Source: Bradyrhizobium erythrophlei
GTDB taxonomy: Bacteria > Pseudomonadota > Alphaproteobacteria > Rhizobiales > Xanthobacteraceae
Direction: 5' to 3'
DNA: 64,000 bases
Assembly (NCBI RefSeq): GCF_900129425.1
Contig: NZ_LT670817.1
Location: forward strand, 62,001 to 126,000
The notes under the pieces were generated by a model that did no database searches, was not told the origin of the DNA, and worked only from the letters and a program-made list of their open reading frames with translations. Positions 48,471 through 57,658 of the stretch are shown here, piece by piece (the first letter of the stretch is position 1; each line of letters begins with the position of its first letter). Both the position numbers and the translations under genes were made by a program.

Positions 48471-50693
48471 TCAATGCCCGGCGGCGCTTTTGGCGGCGGC
48501 GTTGTTGAGAACGACCAGTCCATCGGCGGCCACGCCGGTCCTGGTGTTGATCAGGAACGGATTGACGTCGATCGAAGCGATGCGGCTGCCGGCATCGGCC
48601 ATCAAATTGGACAGGCCGACCAGCGCCTTTACCGCCGAGGCTTCGTGCAGGGCGGGCTTGCCGCGATAGCCCCTCAGCTTCACGCCGGCCTTGGTCCGGC
48701 CGATCAGCTCTTTGGCCTCGGCCGCGTCGAGCGGGGCCCCCGCCAACGCGACGTCCTTCATCAGCTCGATATCGACGCCGCCGCTGCCGAACAGCACCAC
48801 CGGTCCCATCTCGGCGTCGAGCGAGGCGCCGACCACCAGTTCGAGCTCGGCCTTGACCTGCTGCGCGATCAGGATGCCCTCGAGAACAGGCTTGTGCTTC
48901 AGCTTCTTCACCCGCGCGGTGATGTCGTTGAAGGCTTTCCTGACCTCGGCGGTGCTGTTGATGTTCAGCACCACGCCGCCGATGTCGGATTTGTGCAGGA
49001 TGTCCGCACTGACCACCTTGGCGACCACCGGAAAGCCGATTTTCCTGGCGATCTTCACGGCGTCGGCGGCGGTCTGCGCGATCTCTTCCTTTGAGACCGG
49101 AATGCCGTAGGCCCTAAGCAGCTTCTTGGACGCGACCTCATCGAGTGCTGCGCCCTTGGCGTTCTTCAGCGTCCTCTCCAGCGTCGCGCGCGCCGAGGCG
49201 CTGGAGCTCGATTGGATATCGGGCACCACCTTGCGCAGCGAGCTGTAATCGATCAGCGCCTTGATCGCGCCCACCGCCCGGTCGAGGCCCTGCATGACCG
49301 CGATATGCGGCAGCGACCGGCGCAAGCCCTTGGTGAATTCGGTGAAGCCGATCGACATCGTCGAGATATAGACCACCGGCTTGCTGGCTTTTTCCGCCAT
49401 CTCGTTGACGATGCGCAGATTGCGTTCGCGCAATTCATGCGGCGCCTTCGGCAATTCGGCGTCGATGATGACGATGTCGGTGTCGGGGTCGTCGATCATG
49501 GTCCGGATCGACTGCATGTAGACGGAAGGATCGACCACGGCCGCGAACCCGGCGTCGAGCGGATTGCCGACGATGCTGCCCGGCCCGAGCATTTTTGCCA
49601 GTTTGTCGCTCGCATTCGTGCTCAACGGCGCGAAGTTCAATCCCGCCGAATGGAAAGCATCGATCAGCAGGCCGCGCTTGCCGCCAGACAGCGTCACCGC
49701 GGCGAGGCGGGCGCCCTTCGGCGGATCGGCATGGACAAAGCACTCGGTGGTTTCGATCAGTTCGTCGAGCCCGCGCACGCGGATCACGCCTTCGCGTGTC
49801 GAGATCGCGTCGAAGGTCTCGATCGAGCCGGCCAGCGCGCCGGTATGCGCCATGGCGGCGGCGCGCCCGCCCTCGGATGCCCCGAGTTTCAATGCGATCA
49901 CCGGCTTGCCGGCCGCGCGCGCGGCCTTGCAGGCTTCGCGGAACACCTTGGTGTTGCGCACGCCTTCGAGATAAACCACGATCACGCGTACGCTCGGATC
50001 GGCGGCGAAATAGGCCATCAGATCGGGGGTCTCGAGGCCGGCTTCATTGCCTGTGGTGACCATGTAGCCGACGCCGACGCCGCGATCCTCCAGCGCCTGG
50101 CGGATTGCCATCACGATCGCGCCGGATTGGCCGGCGATCGCGACGGGACCTGCTTCCATCGTGACGATGCGGTCGTCGATGTTGGTAAACAGCTTTTCGC
50201 CGGCGCTGAGATTGCCGAGGCAATTCGGACCGGTGACCGCAAGCCCGGTCTCCCGGATCGCCTGCTGCAGCTCGGCCGCAAGCTTCTGGCTTTCATCGTC
50301 CTGCAATTCGCTGAAGCCCGAGGTCACGATGGTCGCCGAGCGCGCGCCGGCCGCGGCGGCCTCGCGGATAACCTGGACCGCGAAGCGCGCCGGCACCAGC
50401 ACCAGCACGTGATCGGGCTTATCGGGCAGGCTGGCAAAATCCTTGTAGCAGGGGACGCCCCAGATGGTTTCGCGCCTGGCGTTGACGGGATAAAGACCGC
50501 CTTCGAACTGATATTTGATCAGGTTGTTCCAGATCCGCTCGGCGTAGTTGCCGGGCTTGTCGGTTGCGCCGACCAGCACGATGTTGCGCGGATGCAGCAT
50601 CGCATGAATGCTTTTGACGATGTCGCTGGCGTCCCGCGAAGGCGCCCATTGGCGGGCTGGAACTGACGCGGTGCTGCTGACCTGTGCTTCCAT
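48471..50693 (-). CDS. ADP-forming acetate/acyl-CoA ligase (single-chain)
   Basis: A protein of 740 residues. Residues ~30-130 form a CoA-binding Rossmann domain (MLHPRNIVLVGATDKPGNYA). A succinyl-CoA ligase-like domain contains the phospho-His motif AMAHTGALAGS. The C-terminal ~220 residues are ATP-grasp (IGFPVVAKVVSADILHKSDI, GGVVLNI). The enzyme interconverts acyl-CoA with ADP and phosphate to acid and ATP, or activates an acid. Similar single-chain enzymes act on acetate, malonate, pimelate or aromatic acids, so the substrate is open. The ATG at 50693 has TTGAGG upstream; earlier in-frame codons lack this. Confidence 0.9.
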   Translation of the reverse strand: MEAQVSSTASVPARQWAPSRDASDIVKSIHAMLHPRNIVLVGATDKPGNYAERIWNNLIKYQFEGGLYPVNARRETIWGVPCYKDFASLPDKPDHVLVLVPARFAVQVIREAAAAGARSATIVTSGFSELQDDESQKLAAELQQAIRETGLAVTGPNCLGNLSAGEKLFTNIDDRIVTMEAGPVAIAGQSGAIVMAIRQALEDRGVGVGYMVTTGNEAGLETPDLMAYFAADPSVRVIVVYLEGVRNTKVFREACKAARAAGKPVIALKLGASEGGRAAAMAHTGALAGSIETFDAISTREGVIRVRGLDELIETTECFVHADPPKGARLAAVTLSGGKRGLLIDAFHSAGLNFAPLSTNASDKLAKMLGPGSIVGNPLDAGFAAVVDPSVYMQSIRTMIDDPDTDIVIIDAELPKAPHELRERNLRIVNEMAEKASKPVVYISTMSIGFTEFTKGLRRSLPHIAVMQGLDRAVGAIKALIDYSSLRKVVPDIQSSSSASARATLERTLKNAKGAALDEVASKKLLRAYGIPVSKEEIAQTAADAVKIARKIGFPVVAKVVSADILHKSDIGGVVLNINSTAEVRKAFNDITARVKKLKHKPVLEGILIAQQVKAELELVVGASLDAEMGPVVLFGSGGVDIELMKDVALAGAPLDAAEAKELIGRTKAGVKLRGYRGKPALHEASAVKALVGLSNLMADAGSRIASIDVNPFLINTRTGVAADGLVVLNNAAAKSAAGH

Positions 50694-50842
50694 AGGCGTA
50701 ATCCTCAACCCTTCGCTTCTTGTCCGAAAATGACGATCGACCGATCGCCACTTTTCATGGCTTTTCATTTCTTATTATGGGGAGTTGAGAGAGGTGGCAA
50801 CTCGCGCGGCCGGGCATTGTCCGCCGCACGGCATTTATCGGC

Positions 50843-51562
50843 TTACCAGGCCGGCCGGGGCCGCGCCGGAGACGCGATACCGGCGAGCAACACGGCAAGA
50901 ATCCCGGTCAGAAAAATGCCGTCGAAGGTGCCGGCGCCGCCGATCGAGGCGATAGGCGCGCCAAGGCCGTTGATCTTGTCAAGATTGGAAAGATCGGCGC
51001 CAATCAGGGTTCCCATCGAGCCACCGATATAGGCAAGGGGTGCGGCGTATTCGCGGGAGAGGATAAAGGCCAGGATCGCCGTGCTCACGACCGGCGCAAA
51101 TACCGGCACCGCGATACCCAGGCTCGGCACCGGCGTCGCCATCGAATGGATGATAAAAGCGATCGCCGTCGTCGCAATCGCCGCCTTCACCCAGAGTTGA
51201 TACCGGACCACGAGATAGGCCGACATCACGGTGGGAATCAAGGCGCCGCCGACATTCACGGCCAGCACCGTACCCGGCCACGACACCACGACAGGCACGA
51301 CATAGCTCATGCCGAAGAAATCGACGATCTGCCCGGACTCGACCGGCGGCGGTCCGGGCAGCACCGTGATCGGGATATTGAAATAGCTGCCGATCAGCGA
51401 GCCGAACAACAGCAGCAGCGCGACCCGCGGACTGACGCCGAGCCGCATATAGGCGTATCTGAGGATGCCCAGCTGGATCAGGATGACCAGCCCCACAACC
51501 AATATGACCAGGATCGAAAACAATCCCGGCGTTATCGGCAGATAATGAACTTGGGAACCCAT
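50843..51562 (-). CDS. DUF1614 membrane protein
   Basis: A protein of 239 residues, mostly hydrophobic, with about six to seven spans (for example GLFSILVILVVGLVILIQLG, ALLLLFGSLIGSYFN, IPTVMSAYLVVRYQLWVKAA). The segments GGALIPTVMSAYL, HSMATPVPSLGIAVPVF and GTLIGADLSNLDKINGLGAP are those of DUF1614 proteins, which have no assigned function. The last segment, with paired acidic residues, is placed like an ion or metal site. It lies between the acyl-CoA ligase and a Liv-type binding protein on the same strand. Confidence 0.85.
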   Translation of the reverse strand: MGSQVHYLPITPGLFSILVILVVGLVILIQLGILRYAYMRLGVSPRVALLLLFGSLIGSYFNIPITVLPGPPPVESGQIVDFFGMSYVVPVVVSWPGTVLAVNVGGALIPTVMSAYLVVRYQLWVKAAIATTAIAFIIHSMATPVPSLGIAVPVFAPVVSTAILAFILSREYAAPLAYIGGSMGTLIGADLSNLDKINGLGAPIASIGGAGTFDGIFLTGILAVLLAGIASPARPRPAW

Positions 51563-51673
51563 GGCGCTTCAGTGTCGGTTGGTTCGCATTTCCAGTGAAC
51601 TGGGAACCGTCTGGCGGAATCGCAAGCTTTTTCTGCTTCAACTCGCTGAAATGCGCGCCGGCATCAAAGCCCG

Positions 51674-51763
51674 TCATGCCCGGCCTTGTGCCGGGCATCC
51701 ACGTCTTGACGGCATTTGCAGCAAGAAAAGACGTGGATGGCCGGGACGAGCCCGGCCATGACG
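51674..51763. repeat. Long inverted repeat element
   Basis: GTCATGCCCGGCCTTGTGCC... on the left pairs, with a few mismatches, with a right arm ending ...GCCCGGCCATGAC. The inner parts CATCCACGTCTT and AAGACGTGGATG match perfectly across a central ~23-base loop. This form (about 35-base arms) is a common intergenic element of Bradyrhizobium-type genomes. It lies between the binding protein stop and the DUF1614 gene. Confidence 0.8.
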
Positions 51764-51786
51764 ATGATCGGAGCCGCGTCCTAGTC

Positions 51787-53031
51787 CTAACCGCCCGTCT
51801 CAGCGCTGATGATGTCGCCGAACAGCACCCACTGGCCGTTCCTGAACTGCATCATCTTGAGCTGTTCGATCGGGGCGAAGTCGGTGGCAGACGTGTTGAT
51901 CTTGACGCCGGGGATCAGGGTATCCGGCGCAAAATCCTTCAGGCCGGCGGCCTGCTTCATGACGTTTTCCCGGGTCAGGTTGTCGCCGGCCTGCTTGAGC
52001 ACCTGCACCATGGTCTGCGCCGCGGCGTAGCCGTACACCAGATTGGCATCGGAGATGTTGGCGCCCGGCATGTACTTGCCGACGAAGGCCATGAATTTCT
52101 TCATGCCGTCGTCATCCTTCCACTGCGGATCGGAGGCGTCCTTAAGGTAACCGGCCGACAGCACGCCTTCGGAAGCCTCCAGCCCCGCGGGCTTCATGAC
52201 CGCGCCGATCGAGATCGAGACGTCGGTCATGAGATGCATCGGCTTCCACTCCAGCTCGGCCATCTTCTTGATCGCCTGGGCGGCGAATTTCGGCGTCGAG
52301 ATATTGACCAGCACGTCGGCGCCGGTGCCCTTCAGCTTGACGATGTGGGAGTCGATCGAGGGCTCGGTGGTCTCGTAGCTTTCCTCGGCAACGATGATGC
52401 TGGAGGCCTTGTCGCCGAACACGTCCTTCAGCCCGGCGACGTAATCCTTGCCGAAATCGTCGTTCTGGTAGAACACCGCGACCTTGGCGTCCGGCTTGTT
52501 CTTCAGGATGTACTTGGCGAAAATCCGCGCCTCGACGCGGTAGCTCGGCTGGAAGCCCATGGTCCAGGGAAACTCCTTCGGGTCGTTCCACTTGCTGGCG
52601 CCGGTGGCGACGAACAACTGCGGGACCTTCTTGGTGTTCTGATATTTCTGCACCGCGCTCTGGGTCGGCGTGCCCAGCGCGTTGAAGATCAGAAACACTT
52701 CGTCGCTCTCGATCAGCTTGCGCACCTGCTCCACCGTCTTCGGCGGGCTGTAGCCATCGTCGTAAGAGATGAAATTGATCTTGCGGCCGTTGACGCCGCC
52801 CTGGTCGTTGATCATCTTGAAATAGGCATCTTCGGTCTTGCCGATGGCGCCGTAGGCCGAAGCCGGACCGCTATAGGCCTCGACATTGCCGATCCTGATT
52901 TCGGTGTCGGTGGCGCCGGTGTCGTATTTCTTTTGTGCCAGCGCGCCCTGGGTAGCCAGCACCGAAAGCGCGGTCGCGGCTGCGACCGAGATCAAATTCG
53001 ACGCAAGCAAGGACAGTCGTTTGTTCTTCAC
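51787..53031 (-). CDS. Liv-type ABC transporter substrate-binding protein (orphan)
   Basis: A protein of 414 residues. A Sec signal (NKRLSLLASNLISVAAATAL, cleavage near GALAQ) is followed by a type I periplasmic binding fold: DTEIRIGNVEAYSGPASAYG, KINFISYDDGYSPPKTVEQV, RKLIESDEVFLIFNALG and VAVFYQNDDFGKDYVAGLKD. The start is a GTG at 53031 with AAGGAAAA upstream. It is more like amide- or aromatic-type LivK proteins than the pair at 37450-40054. No permease is adjacent; it may use another transporter, or support the acyl-CoA ligase pathway next door. Confidence 0.88.
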   Translation of the reverse strand: MKNKRLSLLASNLISVAAATALSVLATQGALAQKKYDTGATDTEIRIGNVEAYSGPASAYGAIGKTEDAYFKMINDQGGVNGRKINFISYDDGYSPPKTVEQVRKLIESDEVFLIFNALGTPTQSAVQKYQNTKKVPQLFVATGASKWNDPKEFPWTMGFQPSYRVEARIFAKYILKNKPDAKVAVFYQNDDFGKDYVAGLKDVFGDKASSIIVAEESYETTEPSIDSHIVKLKGTGADVLVNISTPKFAAQAIKKMAELEWKPMHLMTDVSISIGAVMKPAGLEASEGVLSAGYLKDASDPQWKDDDGMKKFMAFVGKYMPGANISDANLVYGYAAAQTMVQVLKQAGDNLTRENVMKQAAGLKDFAPDTLIPGVKINTSATDFAPIEQLKMMQFRNGQWVLFGDIISAETGG

Positions 53032-53649
53032 GGGGCGTTTTCCTTCGTTGGTTTTTGGTTTTCCCGGCCGCGTTGGGCGGCAAGGTGTCCGCACAGCATG
53101 CCCAACGCCGGTCCGGTTGACCAGCCGACTTTTAGCGCATTTTGCCCCGGGGCCGATCGGGCGTGAGGGCTGAGGCCGGGCTGCCTCGCCGCTTTGGCCC
53201 CGGTCCGTCGCATGCTCCGGTGCAGGACTGCATTGTCGAGAGGTGTCGCGACCACGGTTGGCGAAAGCCCGTACGTCAGCAATGCCTCTCAACAGTTCCG
53301 TCAGGTGATGCTTTCGGTACCGCGGATGCAACAGCAACTGCCAATTGGGCTGAGGGTTTCCGTGCAATTTTCGGCATGTCCGGCAACGCAGAAGCAGACA
53401 GCAAAGTGGAAGGTCCGGGCATTAGCCAGGCATGTTCGCGTTTTACTATCCCGACCTGAGTGACGGATTAGTCGGGAGCCGGACTCGTTGCATGCGGTCT
53501 ACAGCCGCTTCTTGGTCACACGCCCTCCAAAAAACTAAATGCGGTCTCAGCCTTCCGGCGCCGCCGCCCTTCAGGCTGCCCGGCACGCGACCAACAATCT
53601 CATAAAAAAATATCACCCAGAAATTCACAACATCCAGGAGGACAACCGC
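53032..53649. other. Intergenic region of about 600 bases
   Basis: Divergent spacer between the binding-protein gene and the porin-like gene. Several open frames exist but are out of phase with each other and lack family resemblance. The last 90 bases before 53650 are A-rich (ATAAAAAAATATCACCC), fitting the porin promoter/leader. No dyad long enough to name was found. Confidence 0.4.
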
Positions 53650-55458
53650 ATGACGTATCCTGTTTTGCGACAATCGCTGCTGGCGTTTGGCTCCGGTTTC
53701 GGCGCCTCCAGACTGCTTGGTGGGGCTAGAGCCAATCTTTCAGCAGGAAAGACAGGAATTGCCAGACACCGCGCGATGGGTGGTGCGCTGGTTGCGAGCT
53801 GCCTGCTGACATGGGACTCTGTCGCAGCGCAGTCGCCATCCGATAGCGAGAAGATTGAGCGTCTGGAACGGCAGACTGAACTCATGCGCGAGCAGATGAA
53901 CCGCCAAAACGACTTGATCACGGCGCTGCAGAAGGAAGTCGCGCGAACCAAAAAGAAACCCGAGAAGAAGGAGACCGAGATGGCGAAGAGGTCTGAGCCA
54001 TCGGTCAGCAGCGTCAATAGCAATCCGTCTGAGCCATCGGTCGCTCCCAAGCCGGAGGAGCCGCCCCCGTACGTTCCAACGCGGGCGGAAGTCATCCGCG
54101 GCACGCAGCCAGCGATAAGCACGCCGGTGGCGAAATTCCCCGGGGTTCAGTTCAGTGTGTGGGGCTGGCTCGAAGCGGCAACGGTGTTCCGCAACCACAA
54201 TTCGGTCAACGATATGTTGACCGTCTTCGCCGCCATCCCCTATCCCAACTCGCCGCTCTACAAAGAGCATGAATTTCACGGCAGCGCGCGGCAGAGCCAA
54301 CTCTCTTTCCTGGCCGAGGGCAACATGGATGCCGCGCAGAAACTATCGGCCTATATCGAGACGGACTTTCTGGGCGTCGGGCAAGAATCGAACTACTTGA
54401 TTACCAACGACTGGGCTCCGCGCCTGCGACACGGCTATTTGACCTACGACAATGACAACTGGGGTTTCCACCTGCTCGCCGGGCAGCAATGGAGCATGGC
54501 GATACCCCAGGAGTTCGGGATCGTGCCCCGAAAGGAGCTTATTCCGCTGACGATCAACGCGAATTATCTCCCCGGCTATCAGTTTACCGACAACTGGCAG
54601 ATCCGGCTCGTGAAGGATTTCGACAAACAGGTTTGGTTGGGCCTTTCACTCGAAAACCCTGCGACAAACCTCGCGCCCGGCATTCCCGACACCGTCAACG
54701 GCTTGGCCATCAACGTCACCAATACCGGCACCGGAGGTTTCCTCAACAAAGTCCCCGTCACCCCGAACCAGGCGCCTGACCTTATCGAAAAGGTCGCATG
54801 GGATCCGAGCTGGGGTCACCTCGAGTGGCTCGCGATGCAACGGTTCTTTACCGACAACACCTTGTGCGTGACCGCGGCGCCGACCGGCTGCGCGCTCGGA
54901 ACGGCCAGCCAGAAGACATCCTTCGGCGCCAGTGCGGGTGGAAACTTCTTTGTGCGGGTTATTCCGCACTATCTCGAGGTGATGGGGGGCGTGATGTATG
55001 GCACCGGACTTGGTCGCTACGGGGCGGGGGCTTTGCCTGACGTGACCATCGGCCCCGACGGCTCGCTCGTCCCGCTGACCGCGCTCCATGCCTGGGCGGG
55101 GATACAATATTATCCGTGGGAGGGCTTGATACTTTATGGCTATGCCGGCCTCGAGCAGAATCGGGCGAGCTACTTCAGCACGTTCGGTTATGGCAATCCC
55201 GTTTTTGACAACAGCGGCTGCATGACTCCGACGGCTGACAGCTTCGCCACCGGCACGTCGGCGACATGCGTCGCCGACAACAAGCGCCTCGCGGATGCCA
55301 AGATCGGCTTCTGGCAGGATCTCTACAAGGGCCGTATGGGCCGTTTCGTGGTCGGCGCCGAGTTGGAATATCTCAAACGTACGTCCTTCCCCGGCATCGG
55401 CGGCGTGGTATCGACCGACAACTTAATCGCCTTTACCTCGCTCAGGTACTACTACTAG
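53650..55458 (+). CDS. Outer-membrane porin-like protein with N-terminal coiled coil
   Basis: A protein of 602 residues. A long N-terminal leader (~60 residues, ending near SVAAQS) precedes a coiled coil (DSEKIERLERQTELMREQMN), a Lys/Pro-rich linker (KPEKKETEMAKR, PKPEEPPPYVP) and then a beta-barrel-like region with alternating aromatic strands (FSVWGWLEAATVFRNHN, WGFHLLAGQQWSMAIPQEFG) that ends with YLKRTSFPGIGG...LRYYY, the C-terminal aromatic typical of barrels. The layout resembles DcaP-type trimeric porins, but sequence identity cannot be judged. AGGAG lies nine bases before ATG 53650. Expected to let small organic acids cross the outer membrane. Confidence 0.75.
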   Translation: MTYPVLRQSLLAFGSGFGASRLLGGARANLSAGKTGIARHRAMGGALVASCLLTWDSVAAQSPSDSEKIERLERQTELMREQMNRQNDLITALQKEVARTKKKPEKKETEMAKRSEPSVSSVNSNPSEPSVAPKPEEPPPYVPTRAEVIRGTQPAISTPVAKFPGVQFSVWGWLEAATVFRNHNSVNDMLTVFAAIPYPNSPLYKEHEFHGSARQSQLSFLAEGNMDAAQKLSAYIETDFLGVGQESNYLITNDWAPRLRHGYLTYDNDNWGFHLLAGQQWSMAIPQEFGIVPRKELIPLTINANYLPGYQFTDNWQIRLVKDFDKQVWLGLSLENPATNLAPGIPDTVNGLAINVTNTGTGGFLNKVPVTPNQAPDLIEKVAWDPSWGHLEWLAMQRFFTDNTLCVTAAPTGCALGTASQKTSFGASAGGNFFVRVIPHYLEVMGGVMYGTGLGRYGAGALPDVTIGPDGSLVPLTALHAWAGIQYYPWEGLILYGYAGLEQNRASYFSTFGYGNPVFDNSGCMTPTADSFATGTSATCVADNKRLADAKIGFWQDLYKGRMGRFVVGAELEYLKRTSFPGIGGVVSTDNLIAFTSLRYYY

Positions 55459-55589
55459 CCGGGTTATGCGGCTTGCGGGCGATCGGTTTGGCCGGAAGCC
55501 GCCTAACGCCCATGCGGCGCTTGAGGCGGTTTCCGGCATCGCGGCGCGACCTGCCGGAAACAGTAATGCAGGAGGACGTTCGAATGGGA

Positions 55590-56834
55590 TCATCCAGGCA
55601 GGATGAACGCATTCGCTCCTGGCCACTGCGGCACGATCGCCGGGTCGACGTTCAGATGCTCGGCCACCATTTCCGCTGGAGAATGTTTAAGCCAGTCTGA
55701 CAAATTCATCTCCTGAAAATTCGGAGTCCGGAACACGGCGATAAATTGCATGTCAGTGTCGCCGACGTTTTGCACATAATGCCCGTAGTTGCGAGGGACG
55801 TAGCCGATATCGCCGGGATTGAAATCCATCGTGACCACCTGCGGGCCGGTGTTGAACACGCCCATGCGCGCCTTGCCTTTGATGTAGTATTGCCACTCGT
55901 CGGCATTGGGATGCCAATGCATCGCCCGCATCGCGCCGGGTCGAACCGTCTGGATCACTGTGGCAATGGTGGTGGAGACTTTGAAAGTGCTGCTGTCTGC
56001 AAGCTGCAGTGTGCCGCTCTTCGTCACATTCAGGTTGGGCGACGCTGCGAGCGAGAAGGTGAACGGTTGGGGCGGAGTCTCCGCGTCACCAGTCATTGCG
56101 CTCCGAACAGCAGCCAGATCTCCCGGCACTTTGCCTTGAAAGATCCAGCGGTCGTTCAGTGGTATCTTTGCAAACGTCTCGGCCGGAACGCCAAAGTTTG
56201 CGGCAAGGACAGAAGGCGGCGTGTGGGCGAACCAATCGGTCACCAGGAGGGTGTTGAACTCGCTCTGCGCGCCATTGTCGAAGCAGATGACGAATTCGCA
56301 ACCATCTGGCGCGAGGCCCTGCAGGGAATGCGGATACCCGGCTGGAAAATACCAGATATCGCCCTCCTTGACGTCCGCAACATAGGGGCGGCCTGTCGGA
56401 TCGATTACGGTCACCCGGCAGTGGCCGTAAGTCATGTACGCCCACTCGGCAGCCTGATGCCAATGCAACTCGCGGATGCCACCGGACGACAGTCGCATAT
56501 TGACGCCGGAGATCTCTGTGGAAATTGCGAAGTCCGCCTGGGTCACTTCCCGCGCCCAGCCGCCGTCCTGGATGCGGCGTGGTGCGTTGTTGAACGAGGC
56601 CCAAGTCAGGGGCATGCTGCCGACGTCGGTTGCCGGCGGAGAAAATGCCGACGGAAACTGATCCCTGATCGCCGGGTTTTGCGGCCCTGGATCCGTGACG
56701 CTCCCCGGATTTTTGGCGTTGATCGAGCCTTGCGGAGGCTCATCAGGATTGCCGAAGGAGCCGGCGTTCGCTGCGGACACTGTCATTGCCGCACCCATGG
56801 CTGAGGCGGCCAACATCTCTCGTCTCGAAAACAT
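55590..56834 (-). CDS. Tat-exported bicupin, oxalate decarboxylase type
   Basis: A protein of 414 residues. A twin-arginine signal, FSRREMLAASAMGAAMTVSA, ends at ANAG. Two cupin domains follow: metal residues in LHWHQAAEWAYMTYG with GYPHSLQG (near 122-180), and MHWHPNADEWQYYIKG with NYGHYVQN (near 303-350). Each has the His-x-His...Glu...His set for a Mn ion. The lid loop between domains reads QSEFNTLLVTDW and keeps the Glu used for decarboxylation in Bacillus OxdC, where the lid is SENST. I infer oxalate to formate plus CO2 in the periplasm, which could fit with the formamidase as another formate source. It stands alone on the minus strand. Confidence 0.88.
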   Translation of the reverse strand: MFSRREMLAASAMGAAMTVSAANAGSFGNPDEPPQGSINAKNPGSVTDPGPQNPAIRDQFPSAFSPPATDVGSMPLTWASFNNAPRRIQDGGWAREVTQADFAISTEISGVNMRLSSGGIRELHWHQAAEWAYMTYGHCRVTVIDPTGRPYVADVKEGDIWYFPAGYPHSLQGLAPDGCEFVICFDNGAQSEFNTLLVTDWFAHTPPSVLAANFGVPAETFAKIPLNDRWIFQGKVPGDLAAVRSAMTGDAETPPQPFTFSLAASPNLNVTKSGTLQLADSSTFKVSTTIATVIQTVRPGAMRAMHWHPNADEWQYYIKGKARMGVFNTGPQVVTMDFNPGDIGYVPRNYGHYVQNVGDTDMQFIAVFRTPNFQEMNLSDWLKHSPAEMVAEHLNVDPAIVPQWPGANAFILPG

Positions 56835-57147
56835 GGTTGTACTCCTGAGGATTGGGAGTTCGTGTCGTCGAAGCTTGTCCTGTGTTGGCGGCCTTCTACC
56901 GCGAACGCGGGCGAAAAAATTGGCGGTGGCGATGGACGTAGTCTCGCCTTCGATATCTTTCTTTTAAATTTGAATTTATTTTTCTGACAGGTGCGTCGGC
57001 TGTGAGTCTGCTCCCTGCCCCCCTTAACTTCGTGCACATCGCCCGGGGGTTCCGAAACCTAAAGTACAATTTAGTGGCGCCGGCGGATTGCGAACCTACC
57101 TCAAGCTCATGACTTCGCCGTTCCCGTGAATCATAGTGGCGGTCCCA
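56835..57147. other. Intergenic region between the bicupin and small secreted protein genes
   Basis: About 310 bases, with an AT-rich centre (TTTCTTTTAAATTTGAATTT near 56960) that may hold the promoters of both divergent genes. No gene seen. Confidence 0.45.
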
Positions 57148-57636
57148 ATGTCTAACGCCTCCGTAAAAATCGCTATCGCATTGTTGATGGTCTTGACCCC
57201 ATCTGCCGCTTCATTTGCGCGAGGGGGCGGACACGGAGGCGGACACGCAGGTTTTGCGTCAATGGGAGCATTTGCGCGGCCCGCCGGTTCGGGGGGGACG
57301 GGAAATGTGCCGATCAGTGGTGTTCCGCGCGGTCCTGGGAACGTTGGTGGAATAAACAATTCTACGGTCGATCCCAGCGGCATAGGCAATGCTGGCAGGC
57401 TGGCAACGCTGCCGCAGCCGCAGATAGCCGCCCCGACGCTGTCGGGTGGTTCGCGAAGTTTGCCCCCTCCGTCGATGAACGTGGAGCGGCAAGCGCTGGT
57501 GGAGGCACCGGGGGGAGATCTCCAGCCGCGCGCCGATCAAGTGCCATCAGAGAAAGACCTGATGAATCCGAAAGATCCAATCAACCTGGAGAACACGGCG
57601 CTCGACCGCAAGCTCGACATTTGCCGCGGTTGCTAA
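57148..57636 (+). CDS. Small secreted protein with PISGVPxGPxN...DPSGIGNA motif (unknown function)
   Basis: A protein of 162 residues. A Sec signal peptide (KIAIALLMVLTPSAASFA) is followed by a His/Gly-rich stretch (RGGGHGGGHAGFASM), possibly metal-binding. A motif VPISGVPRGPGN and, after a few residues, DPSGIGNAGRLATLPQP follow. The rest is Pro/Ser-rich, and the C-terminus is ALDRKLDICRGC with two Cys. The motif returns in the partial gene at 63663. The start is ATG 57148; a GTG at 57136 is possible. I do not recognise a named family. Confidence 0.75.
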   Translation: MSNASVKIAIALLMVLTPSAASFARGGGHGGGHAGFASMGAFARPAGSGGTGNVPISGVPRGPGNVGGINNSTVDPSGIGNAGRLATLPQPQIAAPTLSGGSRSLPPPSMNVERQALVEAPGGDLQPRADQVPSEKDLMNPKDPINLENTALDRKLDICRGC

Positions 57637-57658
57637 ATATCCGCTCCGCCAGGATTGT

